DNA of 64,000 nucleotides from assembly GCF_000002985.6 (NCBI RefSeq), contig NC_003279.8, positions 2,542,001 to 2,606,000 on the forward strand. Direction: 5' to 3'. Shown here piece by piece: positions 57,989 through 64,000 of this stretch. Origin of the DNA: Caenorhabditis elegans. Taxonomy: Eukaryota > Nematoda > Chromadorea > Rhabditida > Rhabditidae. A model generated the notes under the pieces. It was not told the DNA's origin. It saw only the letters and a list, made by a program, of their open reading frames with translations, and did not search any database. Position 1 is the first letter of the stretch; each line of letters starts with the position of its first letter. Both the position numbers and the translations under genes were made by a program.

Positions 57989-60627
57989 ATGTTTCGAATT
58001 GCATCCTCTTCTTACTCTCAATTCATTGCTTCTGGTAAGCTTGCTTTTCTCAAAATTTCAAAAAAAATAAGTTTTTCAGCAAACCCATCAATCCAAACCA
58101 GATGTATTTCTATTGCAAGAATTGATCAAAAAATTAAACGGTAAGAGACACTCAGAAGCTAGATCAGCCAGAAAAATGAAAAAATTCAAGTGGAAATTCC
58201 GATCGCCGAGTGATTCACGCCAAGAAGTTCACCAAACAAACCGATTCACCGGCCTCTGTAGCTGGAGACGGATTCATTTTGAGCAAGACGTTTCTTCAAA
58301 ATGCGATTGCTCATCAGCCGCCGTCTGGATTGACACCGGTCGGGAGAGATGGTGGACGGGATGAAAAGAAGCTTATATTGCATCCAAAGTAAGTAATCAT
58401 CTCTCACCTGTGCCCGAAACCCGGAAGACGTCGTCCGCTGGGCACAGGGTGTGGCAAACCCCGGGAGATGTCGGCCGCCGAGTTTGCAATCTAAGTGCAT
58501 ATTCCCTATTCCAGAGAAATCGTCGAGCACCTGAACAAGTACGTGGTTGGCCAGGAAGAAGCCAAGAAGTATCTGGCAGTTGCTGTCTATCAGCATTACC
58601 GACGAGTTGAGAACAACCTGAGAGTCACTGAGGTTTGTAAGCTCACAATTTTCTGTAGCTGGTTGGCGCCCGACACCTACCGGTTTTCTCTGCTTGCTGC
58701 GAAAGGTCGGTCGATGCACCATGTCTCATGGCGAAGCGGCTAGCTTTACCTGGAAGGCACAACGATGCCTGTCTGCCTTGTATTGTCAGTTGTCAATTTG
58801 TGCTAGATTTTTGCGGCCGACGGCAGCCGGGTTCCGCTGCTCGTAGATGTCTGTCGATGCACCATGTTCTAGAGACCCTACTTCCGCTACATGGTGCATC
58901 GACCGACATCTGCCGGGTTGTAGGATTTCTTAGGCAGACACATAAGCAAGCACATGTGCCTATTTATATGCCTGCCTACCATACCTACCTTTTTAGCAAT
59001 GGATGCTCTCTGAAGCAGTGGCCGCCGCCAAGGAACGTAAGAAGATGAGAAAACAGAACCCAGAAGAGGAGGAATACTACCCGGAGTACGTCCAAAAATC
59101 GCAGCGTCAAATCCTCAAGGATCTGGAGAAGCGTCAAGACATGATACTCGACAAGTCGAATATGATACTTCTCGGAGCATCCGGCACCGGAAAGACGTTC
59201 ATGACTCAGAAGTTAGCTGAAGTTCTGGATGTTCCGATTGTGATCTGTGACTGCACAACGTTGACTCAGGCCGGATATGTTGGTGATGACGTGGATACGG
59301 TGATTCAAAAGCTGTTGGCCGAGGCGATGGGCGATATTGAGAAGTGTCAGAGGGGTATTGTGTTTTTGGATGAATTTGATAAGATCTACACATCCTCGGA
59401 TCCACTGCACACTTCCGGAAATCGGGGTATGCTTTTAATTTTTGATTTTTTTTTCTTTGAATCTAAAGAGTCCGATGCACCATGTCCCGGAGGCGCCTGC
59501 TTCTGCGACATGGTGCATCGACCACAATGCAGACAAATAAACGGTAGGCACGCCTGCCTACCACGCCTTCAAAAAATTCAAATTCAAATTTCAATTTTCC
59601 AGATGTGAGCGGAAAAGGAGTCCAACAAGCCCTTCTGAAACTTGTCGAAGGAAGTCTTGTAAAAGTGAGAGATCCACTAGCCCCAAACTCGAAAGTCACA
59701 ATTGATACTAGTAACATTTTGTTCATCGCATCCGGAGCATTCTCGAATATCGAGCATATCGTTGCGAGACGGATGGATAAGAGGTTAGTGACGTCACTCC
59801 TCTTCCACTTTCCCCAATGACGTCACCTTGTCGCAACTTGGCAGGGCGATTGTATTTGTCTTCCATCTGTGAGTTGTTCGTGGCCGTGGAAAATTTTCAG
59901 AAGGCATTCTCTAAAAATTAATGAGAAAACGAGGATTTTATAAATTGTGAGCTAAGCCAATATTTTTTCAGAAGCCTTGGCTTCCTATCCGCAACTTCCC
60001 CGCACAAACTTGGCGACCAGGATACGACGGAAAAGCTTCGTGATTCGGATGAAGAGATCGTCTCGAAAGCCAGAAATGAAATGATTAAGCAGTGTGATCA
60101 AGGGGATCTCATATCGTAAGTAGATCACTATCGCTGATAAGAAGACACAGTATTTCCTTCCAGATTCGGGATGATCCCGGAACTTGTCGGCCGCTTCCCT
60201 GTCATTGTTCCCTTCCACTGCCTTGACAAGACCCACCTGATGTCGGTGCTCACGGAGCCCAGAGGAAGTCTGATTGCTCAAACAAAAAAGTTTTTTGAAA
60301 ATGAGAATGTGGAGCTGAGATTTTCTCCGGCGGCTATTGAAGCGATTGCCGAGATGGCGGTGAAGAGAAAAACCGGCGCACGAGCATTGAAGTGGGTCTT
60401 AACTACGTGGCCGGGTAGTGTAAAAACTCGGCCACCAACTTTTTACGGGTTCGTGAAATATTTTTGTGTTTTTCAGAAGTATTGTGGAGAAAGCAGTGAT
60501 GAATGCGAAGTACGAGGTGCCTGGATCAGATGTGAAATGCGTCGAGATTACTGACCAAAATCTGAAAGATCACAGCTTCACTGTCATTGAGAATCAAAAT
60601 GTGATTGGAACTGAGAACACGAATTGA
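57989..60627 (+). CDS. Mitochondrial-type ClpX AAA+ unfoldase paralogue
   Basis: Nine exons: 57989-58034, 58080-58140, 58191-58388, 58515-58632, 58997-59426, 59603-59783, 59972-60115, 60164-60391, 60477-60627; 518 residues. ATP-driven unfoldase that may feed ClpP in mitochondria. N-terminus is Ser/Arg-rich, like a targeting peptide. ClpX marks: [20 protein letters not shown], Walker A GASGTGKT 201-208, pore loop GYVG 234-237, Walker B IVFLDE 262-267, [17 protein letters not shown] from 285, SLGF (ClpP-contact-type loop) 346-349, [13 protein letters not shown], sensor-2 GAR 464-466. The N-terminal four-cysteine zinc domain typical of ClpX is absent, and the basic RKH-type pore loop is replaced (LAPNSK). 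A faster-evolving paralogue is likely. Confidence 0.93.
58706..58908. repeat. GATGCACCATGT hairpin element, intron copy 1
   Basis: In the ClpX-like intron 4. A single arm lies at about 58712, and a full hairpin at 58853-58905: GTCGATGCACCATGT, a 20-odd-base loop, then ACATGGTGCATCGAC. Confidence 0.7.
59468..59523. repeat. GATGCACCATGT hairpin element, intron copy 2
   Basis: In ClpX-like intron 5: CGATGCACCATGTC, loop with GGAGGCGCCTGCTTCTGC, then GACATGGTGCATCG. Followed by GGTAGGCACGCCTGCCTACC. Loop end TTCTGC resembles TTCCGC of copy 1. Confidence 0.75.
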
Positions 60628-60716
60628 TTAATGAATTAGTTTTTGAATAGCAGTTTCAATTTTCAATTTTGCCCGATCATATGAAGTTTGCAGTTTGCAA
60701 CCTGTAGTTTGTAGCA

Positions 60717-61550
60717 GGAGTAGGCGGTAATTGCCGTTCGGCAAATTTGGCAAATCGGTACTTTGCCGGTTTGCCGATTTGCCAGAAATTTTTATTTTCG
60801 GCAAATTTCCGATTGGCCGTTTGCCGGATATTTTTTCATTGGATTTTTCAATGGATTCGTACAACTTTGCCGATTAAATTTGAAATTCTGAAATTTCCAA
60901 AAAAAGTGCAAAACCACAATTTGCCGAAAATTTTCGGTAATAGCCGTTTTTCCGGCAAATTCGTTTTTTTCCGATTTTTCGGCAAAAATCGGTCATGTGC
61001 CGGTTTGCCGGTTTGCCGGAAGTTTCAATTGTGACAATTTGCCGGTTTGCCAGAATTGCCGGAAATTTCGATTCCGCCAATTTGTCGGTTTGTCAATTTG
61101 CCGGAAATTTAAAAAAACTTGCCAATTTGCCGGAAATTCAAAAAAATTGCAACTGCAGATTTGCCGGAAATTTCATTTCCGCCAATTTGTCGGGAATTTC
61201 AATTCCGCAAATTAGCTGATTTGCCGGAAATTTCAATTCCGGCAATTTGCAAATTTGCCGATTTGCCGGAAATTTCAATTCCGGCAACTTGCCAGTTTGC
61301 CGGAAATGCCGTAAATTTTTAATTCCTGCCAGTTGCCAATTTGCCGATTTGCCGGAAATTTCAATTCCGGTAAATTCGGTTTTTTTTTGTTGTTTTTCCG
61401 GCAAAAATCGGCAGTTTAAAAAAATTTCAATTCCGCCAATTTGCCGATTTGCCTGAAATTTCAATTGTGACAATTTGCCGGAATTGCCGGAATTGCCGGA
61501 AATTTAAATTCCGGCAATTTGTCGATTTGCCGATTTGCTGGTCACCCCTG
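60717..61550. mobile_element. Expanded GGCAAATCGGCAA-type element
   Basis: Starts AGGAGTAGGCGGTAATTGCC, ends GCTGGTCACCCCTGG. Contains the ATTCGTACAACTTTGCCGAT interior and a long ladder of TTTGCCGGAAATTTCAATTCC units of about 38 bp. Begins some 90 bp after the ClpX-like stop. Confidence 0.8.
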
Positions 61551-61839
61551 GTTTTAGGTACCATAGGGGTACTGTAGTAGAACCACTAGAGAAAAACCTG
61601 ACCCAAATCTTTGCCCCCTGAAAAAGCTGACATTAGTGATTGTTTCAACATGTACATGTAATTGAATGTGAATGTTAGAATCAGCGTGGTCCAGCCTCGT
61701 TAGGTAGTCTCTCCGCCGCCGGGTCCCCCTTCTCCCCATCTCTCTGTCTGCCTATATCTCTCAATTTCGCGCACTCTTTCTCTCTGCGTCTCCTCACTTA
61801 TGCCACTATCTCTCGTAGATTTCTTTGAAATTTCTGCCA

Positions 61840-61960
61840 AACACACACACTCGCACACACACACATAGACACACGGAGAGATGGAGACATACGCAAGATG
61901 ACCACCAACTACTGGCCAATATATATATGTATGTATATGTATTTGTATATATTTTGGTTT
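61840..61960. repeat. CA and TATG microsatellites
   Basis: ACACACACTCGCACACACAC near 61840, then ATATATATATGTATGTATAT near 61920. Simple sequence only. Confidence 0.8.
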
Positions 61961-62679
61961 TATTTATTTTTTCCTTTTTTTTTAAATTTATTCCTTGTGG
62001 ATTTTTGGATTTTCTTGAAAAATTATTGAAGTTTTCTTTAATTCTGAATATATATTCATATTGGTTTTTTGTTTATCTGCCAAGGCCCCTCATGCGCCAT
62101 TAATCCGGTGTCCATCTCCACGCACTGCAGCCGCGCCCCATTGACAATTTGTAATGTTCGGAACAACAAAAATTCATTTCAAATTAATTTTTTGGCCCCT
62201 GGAGCAAAATGTTTTGCTTTGGGGGAAAACTGTGAAGAATGACGTCATGGCCTTCTCCCAAGAAAGGATGGAAGAGTAGTGACGTCATAGTGACCTTTGA
62301 GGAGCCGTAGGCTTCACGTACTTGGCCACGGCCAACCAATTAGCCGAGGGCGCCCATTAGTGGCAGAGAAGTGGAATCCTAGGCCACGTCCAAACAGCTA
62401 GCGGAGGGTGCCAAAGACCACCTTTACTAAGAGTGGAAGAGAAGGGGGTTCTTAGGCCATGGCCGAAAATTGTGTGACTTTTGGAGTACTACAATTAGCA
62501 TGTTATTAAAAAAGGAGGTTCTCATTTCTGGAAGAGGAACGGAATCCTAGGCCACGTCCAGACAACTGGCATAGGGTTCAAGCCACCTCTTTCCAAGGGC
62601 AACTGGCATAGGTTATCCTAATAATGGAAGAAGTACGAAATCCTAGGCCACCGCTTACGATTGTAATTTTTGGGCCCCG

Positions 62680-63150
62680 GCAATTTTCCGGTTGGCCGAT
62701 TTGCCGGAAATTTTCATTTTTAGCAATTTGGCGAAAATTTTTATTTTCGGCAATTCGTCTTCTTGCCGATTTGCCGGAAATATTCATATTGCGCAATTTG
62801 CCAGTTTGCCGATTTGCCAGAGATTTTGATTTTTGGCAATTTGCCTTCTTGCCGATTTGCCGGAAATTTTTTATTTCGGCAATTCGCCGGTTTGCCGATT
62901 TGCCGGATATCAATTTGCCGGACGTTTTTAGAGATATTTTTTATAAGACGGAAATAACTGTGCCTTTTTGAAATTTTTGTTCCCGTTTTCTCAGATATTT
63001 TCATAGAATTTGCTTACTTTTCAAAACATATGTAGCAACATTCATAGGATACGTACAATTTTGCAGATTAAAATTGAAATTCTGAAATTTCCAATTGCCG
63101 AAAATTTCCGGAAATTTGCCGGTTTGCCGATTTGCCGGAAATTTCAATTC
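62680..63150. mobile_element. GGCAAATCGGCAA-type element
   Basis: GGCCCCGGCAATTTTCCGG at the left; TTGCCGATTTGCCGGAAATT ladder; interior TATGTAGCAACATTCATAGG, ATACGTACAATTTTGCAGAT; right end CCGGTTTGCCGATTTGCCGG near 63140. Confidence 0.75.
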
Positions 63151-64000
63151 AACAAAAATTCCCACAAAAAAAATTCTAGGTCATTTCCAGCCAGTGTGCA
63201 AACCACCCCTCTTGCAATAATGGAAGAGGAAAAAAATCCTAGGCCAGCACTACAACACCCACCCCTGTTCACATTAATGGCCCCCTCATAAAATAATAAT
63301 ATGTTTCTAATCGATTCGGGTGATCGGTTCGTAGTCGTCACCCATCCATCTCTCTTTCTCTTTCTTCTTCTTTTTCTTCTTCTCACTTCTAGTCCGCGCC
63401 GCGGCGACAAGAAGAAGAAGAAGAAACTGGCAAGAGAGAGAGAGAGCCCCACTTTACACTCTTGCTCCCTCTCCCTCTCTGTGTCCGGAGCACAAGAGCT
63501 CTCGCAGATGGGGAGCCGCAGCAGCAGCAGCGGCGACGGCGGTGGAGCAAGAACACAAAGTGCCCTCTGCCTTTTAGTCACCCTCTGTTGAGCACAACAA
63601 CCACCGGGCTCCCCGTGGTCACTTTTCTGGAAATCCTCTTGAGACAGTTCTCTTGATACCATCTCCTTTCTCATTTTTCCCTCTCTTCCGGGTTTTGTTT
63701 TTACCCCACAGATTTGTTTTTTTTTGTTTTTTCTTATTGCCGAAAGTGTTCCACTTATATTCCATGCTCCTTTTTTTCTAAAAAAAATTGGTTTTGAACC
63801 AAGGAAAATTTAGATTTTTCAATCAAACTTTCAAAAAGAAAGCGGGTACAATACTCAAAGTTTAAAAGCGCATAGCCTATTTTGGGCAATGAAAAATTTT
63901 TTCCGCCTTTTTTTCTGATATAAAAAATAGATTAAATTTTTTTTTTTAAAGAAAGACATTTTGAAAGGTCGGCAAATTTTTTCTGTCAATAAATTGGGCG

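Larger units (their letters stand above)
60628..64000. other. Repeat-rich right-hand intergenic region
   Basis: No gene supported. Contains two GGCAAATCGGCAA-type blocks, CA and TATG microsatellites (61840-61960), GTGACGTCA motifs (62240, 62278), CCTAGGCCACGTCCA repeats (62330-62660), and purine/pyrimidine-rich tracts (63345-63460) with spurious long frames. Confidence 0.5.

Noticed and set aside
63144-63674. 176-codon minus-strand and 96-codon plus-strand frames
   Set aside because: Driven by CTTCTT/GAGAGA simple sequence on both strands.

Overview
The window is Caenorhabditis DNA, almost certainly C. elegans and probably chromosome I. Genes have short exons joined by GT/AG introns with TTTTCAG-type acceptors, AT-rich intergenic DNA, a major-sperm-protein gene, degenerate TTAGGC tracts and many nematode inverted-repeat elements. 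The cluster scrt-1, ssp-19, aat-5, fbp-1, a patched-related gene and a ClpX paralogue also fits that species. Splice structures given here were derived by eye and checked for frame continuity; no alignment or search could be run.

Left third (0-24 kb): fast-evolving nematode genes. An interlaced inverted repeat and a 57-copy 19-bp satellite open the window. Three small secreted cysteine-rich proteins of the T20D4.11-like (DUF19) type follow (2.8-4.5 kb +, 5.0-6.3 kb -, 11.1-13.3 kb +). Between them lie a basic/proline-rich membrane-anchored protein with a possible nonsense codon removed by splicing (7.3-8.5 kb) and a glycine-rich 71-residue protein (9.4 kb -). At 14.3-19.8 kb is a tandem trio of paralogues of an unrecognised family: signal peptide, lumenal domain, two membrane spans separated by a very acidic loop. 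A related C-terminal fragment lies at 22.2-23.3 kb, after the MSP-domain gene ssp-19 (20.7 kb).

Middle (24-39 kb): a Snail/Scratch-type zinc-finger gene (scrt-1, 26.9-28.7 kb) and a heteromeric amino acid transporter light chain on the minus strand (aat-5, 30.1-34.1 kb), flanked by two degenerate interstitial telomere-like TTAGGC tracts. From 34.1 to 39.2 kb there are no convincing genes, only palindromic elements.

Right (39-64 kb): fructose-1,6-bisphosphatase (fbp-1, minus), with a duplicated scrap of exon 3 in its last intron; a patched-related sterol-sensing-domain protein (minus, about 14-15 exons, last exon isolated behind a 1.1-kb intron); then a mitochondrial-type ClpX AAA+ unfoldase paralogue (plus). 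The last 3.4 kb holds repeats only.

Repeats make up a large share. At least a dozen copies or clusters of a GGCAAATCGGCAAATTGCCGG-type element with CAGGGGTG-like ends, five palindromic elements with the core ACTACAGTAATTC, several large foldback elements, one nested MITE insertion and several intronic minisatellites are visible. The genes are functionally unrelated; only the tandem trio and the DUF19-like genes look like local families.
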